Assembly (NCBI GenBank): GCA_947457465.1
Contig: CANGWB010000001.1
Span: forward strand, 124,001 to 188,000
Direction of reading: 5' to 3'
Source of the DNA: Chitinophagaceae bacterium
Lineage (GTDB): Bacteria > Bacteroidota > Bacteroidia > Chitinophagales > Chitinophagaceae
DNA length: 64,000 nt
A program made the position numbers and the translations under genes. This document shows, in pieces, positions 45,464 to 53,586 of this stretch. Under the pieces are notes generated by a model. That model worked only from the letters and a program-made list of their open reading frames with translations. It was not told the origin of the DNA and did not search any database. Every line of letters starts with the position of its first letter. Within the stretch, counting starts at the first letter, position 1.

Positions 45464-46729
45464 TCAATAGTGACATTTCTGACACTCCAGTCCGCCGATA
45501 TCCTTCACTTTCACACTATCCATCTTCCCGTTGCGGATATCGTTATGGAACTTCTCATATAAGCTATAGAATTTGTTACCGCCGGTGCTGTCGTAGTTGA
45601 AGTTCACCTTGGTCTCGCGGTGACAATTGATGCACCAACCCATGCTGAGGTCAGCTACCTGCTTCACTTCATCCATGGCAGTGATCTCACCATGACAACT
45701 CTGACACTGTACATTACCCGCACGCACGTGTTGCGCGTGATTGAAATATACATGGTCAGGCAAGTTGTGGATCTTCACCCACTCGATGGGCTTCGCCTTG
45801 GAAGGATCCCACTGATTCGGATTGCTTGGATCGAATCCTGCATATTTATACAACTTGGCGATCTCGGCAGTACCATTGATCTCTTTTCCTTCTTCATCAA
45901 ACAACTTCGGCCCTTTCTCATAGGTGCTGATCGCCTTGTGACAATTCATACACACATTCGTGGAAGGAATCGCAGCATGCTTACTCTCCCAGGCATTGCC
46001 ATGACAATACAAACAGTTGATCTGATTGATGCCGGCATGCACTTTATGAGAATAATAAATAGGTTGCTCAGGTTGATAATCCTTCTGACGACCCATTCCG
46101 ATCGCTCCTTTTGCCACCATGAATCCACCGAATACAAAGAAGGCAATGGACATCAGGGCGATGTTTGATTTCCTACGATAGAATGGAATCGGAGCAGGCG
46201 TTTTCAATCCATCCGCTTCATCCGACATGCGCTTGAGGTTGCTATTGACCTGCATCAGGATCAGCGCGATCACACCCAATACCAATGATATGATTCCGAA
46301 AAGAACAGCGTTCTGATCACCTTCCGGTGCTTGTCCACTCGCAGCAGCAGGCGCAACTTTCACGATCGCTGCGTCATTGATGTAAGCCACAATATTGTCT
46401 ACATCTGCGAGGGTGATCTCGGCAAAACCGGTCATCATTGAACCATACTTGGCTTTCAGTCCCTGCGTATAAGGGTCCTTAGCCATATAGGCAGCAGGAT
46501 TATTGATCCAAGCTTGCAGCTCCTTATGATCTGCCCACTTGTGGCGCTCTTCCAGACCCTTCAAAGCAGGACCTGTTCCATCCTTCAATACGTTGTGGCA
46601 GGAGGCACACTTGCCCATGAACAAAGCCTTACCGGCGGCAATGTCCTGCGCAAACATTGAATGAGAACAGGAGAACAATAAGATCAGAAGGATCGAGAAA
46701 CGTCTTAAAAGCACGTGTTGGAGGTTCAT
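45464..46729 (-). CDS. actA: Alternative complex III multihaem cytochrome ActA, with N-terminal monohaem domain
   Basis: 421 residues. A signal peptide (to SMFAQ) precedes a monohaem cytochrome c domain (CASCH near residue 40, with a Met ligand in MTGFAEITLADVDN), a membrane helix near 140, and another near 170-195. Then come five haem motifs: CLYCH (240), CMNCH (258), CQSCH (342), CINCH (366) and CQKCH (417). The last five are the ActA pentahaem unit; the N-terminal cytochrome is an extra module. Start at ATG 46729; a GTG two codons upstream is less likely. It is the first gene of the respiratory operon. Confidence 0.92.
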   Translation of the reverse strand: MNLQHVLLRRFSILLILLFSCSHSMFAQDIAAGKALFMGKCASCHNVLKDGTGPALKGLEERHKWADHKELQAWINNPAAYMAKDPYTQGLKAKYGSMMTGFAEITLADVDNIVAYINDAAIVKVAPAAASGQAPEGDQNAVLFGIISLVLGVIALILMQVNSNLKRMSDEADGLKTPAPIPFYRRKSNIALMSIAFFVFGGFMVAKGAIGMGRQKDYQPEQPIYYSHKVHAGINQINCLYCHGNAWESKHAAIPSTNVCMNCHKAISTYEKGPKLFDEEGKEINGTAEIAKLYKYAGFDPSNPNQWDPSKAKPIEWVKIHNLPDHVYFNHAQHVRAGNVQCQSCHGEITAMDEVKQVADLSMGWCINCHRETKVNFNYDSTGGNKFYSLYEKFHNDIRNGKMDSVKVKDIGGLECQKCHY

Positions 46730-46969
46730 AGACACGATTATTGGTAGGAATGTGGATATTCTGTCGAAAATCGCCGCAAAAATAAGCCCCCACGCTGAAA
46801 ATACTCGGTGTGGTTAAGTTTTTTTTTATGTTCTTATCCCTTGCATCTCAGCGCCTTTGGTAGGCTTCAGCCCGTTTAAGCAGTCAACTTCTTTTCCGGC
46901 TTTCGCAAACCGGAAAAGCCAAACAAATCGGCCGAAATTCCGGACCTTTGCACCACCTAACACCCCCCT
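46730..46969. promoter_or_regulatory. Divergent 240-base region before actA and the DUF6787 gene
   Basis: Longest gene-free stretch of the window. On the minus strand TATTTTTG (46777-46784) is an exact -7 box, 45 bases before the actA ATG. On the plus strand GACCTTTG (46943-46950) lies 19 bases before the DUF6787 ATG and resembles the TAnnTTTG box. TTTTCCGG at 46892-46899 and CCGGAAAA at 46910-46917 form a perfect 8-bp inverted repeat with a 10-base loop. No RNA gene is evident. Confidence 0.5.
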
Positions 46970-47263
46970 ATGCGCTGGTACGAACGACTGCAACAAAAAT
47001 GGAAAGTGAACGGCATACAACTGGCCCTGATTTTGGTCACCTTCGCCGTGGGGGGTAGCCTGACCGGGCAAGTAGCCAAATGGGCCATGGACGCCCTGAA
47101 CCTGGGTGGAGTCTGGTATTGGGGATTACTTTACTTATTGATTGTCACTATTTTATGGCCAATCATGGTATTGCTGGTAAGTGTGCCCATGGGTCAATTT
47201 CGCTTCTTCCTTAACTACATCGGCAAATTGGCTGGAAAGCTGGGATTAAGAAAAAACGCATGA
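46970..47263 (+). CDS. DUF6787 small membrane protein
   Basis: 97 residues with two helices (about 18-40 and 47-68) and a basic C-terminus. The pattern of a short N-terminal amphipathic segment, GGSLTGQVAKW, then VWYWGLLYLLIVTILWPIM fits the DUF6787 family of Bacteroidota. Function unknown. Its stop overlaps the purN start, so the two are coupled. Confidence 0.72.
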   Translation: MRWYERLQQKWKVNGIQLALILVTFAVGGSLTGQVAKWAMDALNLGGVWYWGLLYLLIVTILWPIMVLLVSVPMGQFRFFLNYIGKLAGKLGLRKNA

Positions 47264-47847
47264 CCCGATTAGCGATCCTCGCCTCGGGCGGAGGCTCCAA
47301 TGCCGATGCCATCCTCCGATATTTCGGTGGCCATTCGAATATCGAAATAGCCCTTATCGCTTGCAACAAGAAAGCCGCAGGTGTATTTCAAGTTGCTGAA
47401 AATCATAGTGTTGAATCAATTTATATGTCCCGTGAGCGTTTCAGTGAATGGGACGGATACCTGCCCGAGTTTCAGCAACGAAATATAGACGGACTGATCC
47501 TGGCGGGATTTCTGTGGAAAGTACCCGACACCCTGATCAAGGCCTACCCGAACCGGATCTTGAACATCCACCCGGCCCTATTGCCCAAGTTTGGCGGGCA
47601 GGGCATGTTTGGTATCCATGTTCACCGGGCCGTGCTGGCTGCTCGGGAATCCGAATCGGGCATCACGATCCACCGGGTAGATGAGCATTATGATAATGGT
47701 GATCACGTTTTTCAGGCAGCTTGTCCGGTTGAAGCAAACGATACGCCCGAAACACTTAGTAAGCGCGTACTCGCCTTGGAACACAATTACTATCCGCCTG
47801 TTATTGAAAAATACTTCAACGAACGCAACGACTCAATCGATTCATAA
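47260..47847 (+). CDS. purN: Phosphoribosylglycinamide formyltransferase PurN
   Basis: 195 residues; transfers a formyl group from 10-formyltetrahydrofolate to GAR in purine synthesis. LAILASGGGSNADAIL is the phosphate-binding N-terminus. The catalytic Asn and His are in RILNIHPALLPKFGG, and the Asp in DEHYDNGDHVFQ. Length is normal. It overlaps the DUF6787 gene by four bases. Confidence 0.94.
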   Translation: MTRLAILASGGGSNADAILRYFGGHSNIEIALIACNKKAAGVFQVAENHSVESIYMSRERFSEWDGYLPEFQQRNIDGLILAGFLWKVPDTLIKAYPNRILNIHPALLPKFGGQGMFGIHVHRAVLAARESESGITIHRVDEHYDNGDHVFQAACPVEANDTPETLSKRVLALEHNYYPPVIEKYFNERNDSIDS

Positions 47848-47863
47848 ACATCCTGCACTTCCG

Positions 47864-48631
47864 TTGACCACTTCGCTACGATATATACTCTTTACGCTTC
47901 TTCTCCTGAACTGCGGTGTATTGCTCGCACAAGAATATATTGTAAGAGGATATGTACTCGACAGCTCACGCAATTATCCGATGGAGGCCGTTACCGTACA
48001 ATCGACCTCCGGCCGCATGACTCTAACTAATGTGGAAGGCTTCTACCAGATCCGTGTCACCGAATCGGATTCGATCTCGTTCAGTTACCTCGGCAAAAAC
48101 ACACAAAAATTTCCGGTCCTGCGCATCGCCAACCCGCTTCAATTCGATGTGGCCTTGCAAGTGAACGTACCGGTACTTCGAGAAGTGAAGATCCGACCCC
48201 GCAACTACCGACAAGATTCCCTTCAGAACCGATTGGATTATGCCAAGATCTTCAACTACCAAAAACCCAAGATCAAAACCGTAAGCCCCCAATACGGTAT
48301 GGGTATGGGATTCGATCTGCAGGAACTGATCAACATGTTCCGATTCCGCCGAAATAAAAGCATGCTTTCCTTCCAACAACGACTATTGCTGGAAGAAGAA
48401 GAAAAATTCATCGACTTCCGTTTCAATAAAGCACTGGTACGCCGACTCACGCTGCTGGAACCACCCGAACTCGACAGCTTCGTAAGAGTCTTCCGTCCTT
48501 CCTACGATTTCGCTAAAGAAGCAGATGACTATCAGTTCCGCCTCTACATCAAACAAGCACACTACCGTTTTCGATACGGACTCCCACCCGACCCGCGTTA
48601 CACCACCCGACTGCTTCTCAACGAAGAATGA
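47864..48631 (+). CDS. Secreted protein with carboxypeptidase-regulatory-like domain
   Basis: 255 residues from a TTG at 47864, which gives a signal peptide ending GVLLAQ. No ATG exists between the upstream overlap with purN and the signal. A single regulatory-like domain (about 25-110: VRGYVLDSSRNYPMEAVTVQ) precedes an unrecognised, charged C-terminal half (110-255) with many Arg, Phe and Tyr residues (RRNKSMLSFQQRLLLEEEEK). Similar proteins with this domain pair are common in Bacteroidota and are not characterised. It follows purN by 16 bases. Confidence 0.7.
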   Translation: MTTSLRYILFTLLLLNCGVLLAQEYIVRGYVLDSSRNYPMEAVTVQSTSGRMTLTNVEGFYQIRVTESDSISFSYLGKNTQKFPVLRIANPLQFDVALQVNVPVLREVKIRPRNYRQDSLQNRLDYAKIFNYQKPKIKTVSPQYGMGMGFDLQELINMFRFRRNKSMLSFQQRLLLEEEEKFIDFRFNKALVRRLTLLEPPELDSFVRVFRPSYDFAKEADDYQFRLYIKQAHYRFRYGLPPDPRYTTRLLLNEE

Positions 48632-48660
48632 ATTAACTTGTCGGATAATTTTTGTGGTTT

Positions 48661-50229
48661 ATGCTTAAATGGATCGGATGGTTACTCCTCCCCGTAACCT
48701 TACTCGCACAGAATGATCAGCCTGATTTGTTGATCATCAACGGACGGATCGTCGATGGCACCGGCAACTCCTGGTATCATGCCGATATCGCCATCCGAAA
48801 CGGAAAGATCGAAGCGATCGGAAAAAATCTACGTCGACAAGCCACCCGCGTGATCGATGCACAAAACCGGATCGTAGCACCCGGCTTCATCGACGTACAT
48901 ACGCACATAGAAGATGATGAAAAAAAGGACCCACTAGCGCAAAGCTTTCTCTACGATGGCGTAACCACCTGCATCACCGGCAACTGCGGACTCTCAAACG
49001 TCAACATCGGAAAATACCTGAACTGGATCGACTCCCTTAAGCTATCCATCAACGTCGCGAGCCTGATCGGACAGAACGATGTGCGAAGAGACGTGATGGG
49101 CAGAGCCAACCGGAACGCCACCCCCGATGAAAGGATGCGAATGGAATACATCGTTGAAAAGGCTATGAAAGACGGTGCGGTGGGTCTATCGACCGGACTC
49201 ATCTACATCCCCGGTACCTTCACCCCCACAGAAGAAGTCGTTCGACTCGCGGCTATCGCCGGTAAATACAATGGCGTATACGCTACCCACATACGTAGTG
49301 AAGGCGATAGCGTTGTACCGGCCATCAAAGAAGCCTTGCACATCGGAAAAGAAGGAAACATCCCGGTGCAGATCTCGCATTTCAAATTAAGCGGCCAACA
49401 GAACTGGGGAAGAAGTAAACAAACATTGGCGATGGTAGAGGAAGCGCGTATGAACGGACAAGATGTGACCATCGACCAATACCCCTACACCGCCAGCAGT
49501 ACCTCCATCAGCACCCTATTCCCGGATCATATTTTGGCCGACGGACAAGATTCGATCCGCGCCCGACTACAACGACCGGAGATCAGAAAAGAAGTGATCG
49601 CCAGCATTAAAGACCGTTTGAAAAAACGCGGACTCAAACATCTCAGCTACGCCGTCGTGGCCTCTTATGATGCAGACTCGACTTACAATGGAAAAAGTAT
49701 TGAGCAGATCAATTTGATGAAAGGACGAAAACATAAAGTGAAAGAGGAAGCCGAGATCGTCATGGAAATTCAAATGAACGGAGGCGCCAGCGCCGTATTT
49801 CATGGCATGGGCGAGGAAGATGTCAAACGAATCATGAAGTATCCATTCAACATGATCGCCAGTGATGCGGGCATCCGCGTCCTGAATGAAGGCGTACCAC
49901 ACCCGCGTGGTTATGGCACGAACGCCCGCGTACTCGGAAAATATGTGCGCGAACAAAAGATCATTTCACTTGAAGAAGCGATCCGCCGCATGACCTCCCT
50001 ACCAGCTCAAAAGTTCAATCTGAAAGACCGCGGACTACTCAAAGAGGGAATGGCCGCTGATATTGTGGTATTCGATGAAAAGATCGTCAACGATCTCGCC
50101 ACCTTCGAAAAACCACATGCCTATTCGATCGGATTTGAATATGTGATCGTGAACGGATCACTCACCGTCGATCAAGCCAAACACAACGGAACGCGCAGCG
50201 GAAAATCACTCCGAAACCAAAGCCGTTGA
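48661..50229 (+). CDS. N-acyl-D-amino-acid deacylase (D-aminoacylase), secreted
   Basis: 522 residues of the amidohydrolase superfamily with a short signal peptide (MLKWIGWLLLPVTLLAQ). Metal ligands are seen in PGFIDVHTHIEDDE (HxH), YATHIRSEGD, QISHFKLSGQ and IASDAGI (Asp). The segment GLSTGLIYIPGTFTPTEEV is typical of D-aminoacylases. It would release D-amino acids from N-acyl forms, possibly peptidoglycan-derived. The ATG at 48661 is preferred to a TTG nine bases upstream. A TTG-rich stretch with a weak -7-like TAATTTTTG lies just before. Confidence 0.87.
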   Translation: MLKWIGWLLLPVTLLAQNDQPDLLIINGRIVDGTGNSWYHADIAIRNGKIEAIGKNLRRQATRVIDAQNRIVAPGFIDVHTHIEDDEKKDPLAQSFLYDGVTTCITGNCGLSNVNIGKYLNWIDSLKLSINVASLIGQNDVRRDVMGRANRNATPDERMRMEYIVEKAMKDGAVGLSTGLIYIPGTFTPTEEVVRLAAIAGKYNGVYATHIRSEGDSVVPAIKEALHIGKEGNIPVQISHFKLSGQQNWGRSKQTLAMVEEARMNGQDVTIDQYPYTASSTSISTLFPDHILADGQDSIRARLQRPEIRKEVIASIKDRLKKRGLKHLSYAVVASYDADSTYNGKSIEQINLMKGRKHKVKEEAEIVMEIQMNGGASAVFHGMGEEDVKRIMKYPFNMIASDAGIRVLNEGVPHPRGYGTNARVLGKYVREQKIISLEEAIRRMTSLPAQKFNLKDRGLLKEGMAADIVVFDEKIVNDLATFEKPHAYSIGFEYVIVNGSLTVDQAKHNGTRSGKSLRNQSR

Positions 50230-50233
50230 TCGG

Positions 50234-52219
50234 TTAGTAGGAAAGTAGTGCATCCATCGTAGCCCCCAACCGGGACTTGGCCATGAACTGCTGTTCCAAT
50301 TCAATACTGAAGGGAATTGGTGTATCCATGGAAGCGCAACGCATCACCGGTGCATCCAAATATTCAAAACAATGCTGACCGATCCAGGCGCTGATCTCAC
50401 CGCCGATACCGCCAGTTAACGTGTCCTCATGTAAGATCAATACGCGCCCCGTACGCTTAACTGCGTCTCGAATCGCATCATAATCCAGCGGCAATAAGGT
50501 CCGCAGATCCAGTATATCAATCGACAGGTTCGGATTCAATTTGGCATATTCCATGGCCCAATGCACACCGCTACCGTAGGTGATGATCGAAACATCATCC
50601 CCTTCCTGTACGATACGGGCCTTACCGATCTCGATGGAATAATATTCATTCGGCACCGGACCGCTGACAGATCGATAAAGAGCCTTGTGCTCAAAGAACA
50701 TGACCGGATTCGGATCGTTGATCGCGGCGATCAACAAGCCCTTTGCATCAGCAGGCGTACTGGGATAAACCACTTTCAATCCGGGCGTATGCACAAACCA
50801 AGCCTCGTTGCTCTGTGAATGAAAAGGTCCGGCTCCCACGCCACCGCCCGTTGGCATACGAATCACAACGTCGGCTGTTTGCCCCCAGCGATAATGAATC
50901 TTCGCCAGGTTATTCACGATCTGATTGAAACCCACCGTTACAAAATCAGCGAATTGCATCTCCATCATGCTCTTGAATCCTTCGAGCGACAAACCCAATG
51001 CGGTTCCGACAATAGCACTTTCACAAAGCGGTGTGTTTCGAACTCGCTCTTTACCAAACTGCTGCACAAACCCTTCCGTGATCTTGAATGCCCCGCCATA
51101 TTCCGCAATATCTTGTCCCATCAACACCAGGTTGGAATGCTTTTCCATACTCTGCTCTAAACCCTGTTTGATCGCATCGATCATTCGCAACTCCGAATTT
51201 TCTCCTACACTGAACGCTGACTCTTGAACAGGGAAGGACGCTTTAGCATACACGTCTTCCAACTCTACCGATTCCTCTGCAAAAACACCGGCCGCCTGAA
51301 ATCCGATTGCCAATTCAGACTCGATCGCATCCTTGAATGACTGGCGGATCTCGGCCACTTTCATCTCCGTCAACACACCTTGCTCGATCAGCCAACGCTG
51401 ATAATTCTTGACGGGATCTTTTTCTTCCCACTCCTCAAATAAATGTCCGGGTACATATTTGGTACCACTGGCCTCTTCATGTCCGCGCATGCGGAAGGTC
51501 ATACACTCGATCAGATATGGTTTCTGCTCGCGGATGCAATAGTCCCGTACCCCTTTGATCGTGTCGTAAACCGTTAAGAGATTATTTCCATCGATACGAA
51601 TCCCCTCCATTCCGTAGCCCTTGGCCTTATCGACCAACGATTCACAACGGTATTGTTCATTAACCGGGGTACTCAATCCATATCCATTGTTCTCAATAAT
51701 GAAAATGACCGGCAGATCCCAGACAGCTGCCACATTCAATGCCTCATGAAAATCACCTTCGCTGGTACCGCCATCACCCGTAAAAGCCAACGACACTTTA
51801 TCTTCCTGACGAAGCTTGTGCGCGAGTGCCACTCCATCTGCGATGGCAAGTTGTGGCCCCAAGTGCGAGATCATACCACAGATATGGTGCTCACGTGTGC
51901 CGAAATGAAAACTTCGTTCGCGACCTTTTGAATAGCCGGAAGGCAGCCCTTGCCATTGCATGAATAATTTACTCAAGGGCATATCGCGGGTAGTGAATAC
52001 ACCGAGATTGCGATGCAGTGGCATGATCCATTCATCCGTATCAAGTGCCAGTGTAGCGCCAACGGCGATCGCTTCTTGTCCGATGCCACTGAACCACTTG
52101 GAGATCTTCCCCTGACGAAGCAATACCAGCATCTTCTCCTCGATCATTCGCGGCCATAAAATAGACCGGTAAAATCGGATCAATTCTTCGTTGGAAAGTT
52201 GCTTACGGTCGAATTGCAT
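50234..52219 (-). CDS. 2-oxoacid dehydrogenase E1, alpha-beta fusion
   Basis: 661 residues. The N-terminal part (1-330) is the alpha chain with the thiamine diphosphate site GDGGTSEGDFHEALN and NNGYGLST. The C-terminal part (340-661) is the beta chain with SKLV-type core sequences (GQDIAEYGGAFKITEG, MPTGGGVGAGPFHSQSNEAW). This is the Bacteroidota form of branched-chain 2-oxoacid (or acetoin/pyruvate-like) E1. It decarboxylates the acid and passes the acyl group to a lipoyl E2, which is not in this window. The start is right after an exact -7 box (52224-52231). Substrate is inferred from family. Confidence 0.87.
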   Translation of the reverse strand: MQFDRKQLSNEELIRFYRSILWPRMIEEKMLVLLRQGKISKWFSGIGQEAIAVGATLALDTDEWIMPLHRNLGVFTTRDMPLSKLFMQWQGLPSGYSKGRERSFHFGTREHHICGMISHLGPQLAIADGVALAHKLRQEDKVSLAFTGDGGTSEGDFHEALNVAAVWDLPVIFIIENNGYGLSTPVNEQYRCESLVDKAKGYGMEGIRIDGNNLLTVYDTIKGVRDYCIREQKPYLIECMTFRMRGHEEASGTKYVPGHLFEEWEEKDPVKNYQRWLIEQGVLTEMKVAEIRQSFKDAIESELAIGFQAAGVFAEESVELEDVYAKASFPVQESAFSVGENSELRMIDAIKQGLEQSMEKHSNLVLMGQDIAEYGGAFKITEGFVQQFGKERVRNTPLCESAIVGTALGLSLEGFKSMMEMQFADFVTVGFNQIVNNLAKIHYRWGQTADVVIRMPTGGGVGAGPFHSQSNEAWFVHTPGLKVVYPSTPADAKGLLIAAINDPNPVMFFEHKALYRSVSGPVPNEYYSIEIGKARIVQEGDDVSIITYGSGVHWAMEYAKLNPNLSIDILDLRTLLPLDYDAIRDAVKRTGRVLILHEDTLTGGIGGEISAWIGQHCFEYLDAPVMRCASMDTPIPFSIELEQQFMAKSRLGATMDALLSY

Positions 52220-52223
52220 GGCA

Positions 52224-52231
52224 CAAAGATA
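52224..52231 (-). promoter_or_regulatory. Exact -7 box of the E1 gene, abutting element B
   Basis: On the minus strand TATCTTTG matches TAnnTTTG exactly, 4 bases before the E1 ATG (52219), implying a very short leader. It touches the outer end of the heptamer element at 52231. Confidence 0.55.
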
Positions 52232-52310
52232 GTTGAAGGGTGAAGGATGAAGGGTGAAACAAGTTTATGGCTTAAAGGACACTTCATCCTTCACCTTTCA
52301 TCCGTCAACT
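52231..52310. repeat. Intergenic heptamer inverted-repeat element B
   Basis: Two 28-base arms, 52231-52258 and 52283-52310, made of (A/G)TGAAGG-type heptamers, are imperfect inverted repeats (23 of 28 positions match). The loop is 24 bases. One arm ends in the stop codon region of the downstream M16 gene (52309-52311) and the other at the -7 box of the E1 gene. Confidence 0.8.
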
Positions 52311-53586
52311 AAATGACTACTAGTTCATAAAACTCTTCCTCCCGAAGGTATTGCGCAGAGAGGGTTCGAAGCTGTTCAGGTGTGATCGACTTGATGATCC
52401 GGATCGTCTGATAAAAATATTCATCCGTGCAACCGTTCAATATCAGGTTCTTCCAGCGACCGATGATCTGGAACGGTCCGTCTAGATCACCCAATAGCGA
52501 GCCCATCAGGTAGTTTTTCACCAGCGATAATTCCTCTTCATCCACCAACTCCTCCCGCAACACCCGCATTTCTTTATATACCTCCTGGATCGTCGCCTCG
52601 CATACATCCTTACCGGCTTCCGTGCTGATCATCCAGGCGGAAGATTGCATCAGATTCATCAAATAACTATGAATGCCATAGGTATATCCTTTGTCCTCTC
52701 GAATATTACTCATCAGGCGCGAGCCGAAGAATCCGCCGAAAAGCGTATTCAGGATCATGGCCGGCTGAAAATCGGGATGTGTCCGGTTTGGAAATGGACG
52801 TGCGATCCGGATTGCTCCTTGTACGCCATTGGGATCATTTTCGATCCGATATCGGTGCTGAGTTGCTGGTTGTATCGCGTGAAGGGGACGATCCACTTTT
52901 TTATTCGGCAGGTCACCGAAATAACGGTCGAGCTGCTCTCGAAAATTGGCTGGCAACTTCCCTGCCACAAACAGCATGAACTCCCCATTTCGATAGTATC
53001 GATCGTAAAAGCTTAGTAATTGCTCGGAATTCAGCAGGTCGAAATCTTCCGCTTTAGTATACCGACCATAGGGATGGTCTTCTCCGAACAAATACGTATC
53101 GATCAAGCGTCCGGCGACAAAATCACATTTCTTCAGGCTCACCGACAAACGCTGTTTCATGTTCTGCACGTAAGTCGCCAGTTCATCCGCGGGCATCACG
53201 GAATCCACGATCAATTCCCGCACCACAGGCAACAAGGTGTCCATGTGCTTCGACAATCCATGCAGCGACAAAGTGGCTGTTTCATTGTAACAGTTTCGCT
53301 GCAGAAAGGCACCATGATATTCAAAGAATTCATTGATCTGAAAAGCGGTTCGTTTTGAGGTACCGTTACGCAAAAGAAAATTAGCTGTGGCCGCCTCCAG
53401 ATTCATCGATTCATAACTGTTGCCTGACCAGAATACCCACTCCACCGACATCACCTCCTCGGCTCCGCCGTTGAATGCATAGACCGGAACACCATTGCGA
53501 AGCGTGAATGTCCCCACCTTCGGTAAGCTCAATTCAAAATCGACTGCATCAACGATTTTCGGAGCGATCATACGGTCAATACTCAT
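52309..53586 (-). CDS. M16 peptidase-like protein, catalytically dead half
   Basis: 425 residues of the M16 (insulinase/MPP-like) fold. The N-terminal region has NSYESMNLEAATANFLLRNG in place of the HxxEH zinc site, so it should not bind zinc. The C-terminal half keeps the RxY-like active-site helper sequence (FFGSRLMSNIREDKGYTYG). It overlaps the active M16 gene by four bases. Such inactive and active partners form a heterodimer, as in mitochondrial MPP alpha/beta. The stop borders element B. Confidence 0.87.
   Translation of the reverse strand: MSIDRMIAPKIVDAVDFELSLPKVGTFTLRNGVPVYAFNGGAEEVMSVEWVFWSGNSYESMNLEAATANFLLRNGTSKRTAFQINEFFEYHGAFLQRNCYNETATLSLHGLSKHMDTLLPVVRELIVDSVMPADELATYVQNMKQRLSVSLKKCDFVAGRLIDTYLFGEDHPYGRYTKAEDFDLLNSEQLLSFYDRYYRNGEFMLFVAGKLPANFREQLDRYFGDLPNKKVDRPLHAIQPATQHRYRIENDPNGVQGAIRIARPFPNRTHPDFQPAMILNTLFGGFFGSRLMSNIREDKGYTYGIHSYLMNLMQSSAWMISTEAGKDVCEATIQEVYKEMRVLREELVDEEELSLVKNYLMGSLLGDLDGPFQIIGRWKNLILNGCTDEYFYQTIRIIKSITPEQLRTLSAQYLREEEFYELVVI

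Noticed and set aside
44722-45600. Plus-strand open frame of 292 codons over actB
   Set aside because: Opposite a well-recognised gene, no domain, and composition of an antisense shadow.
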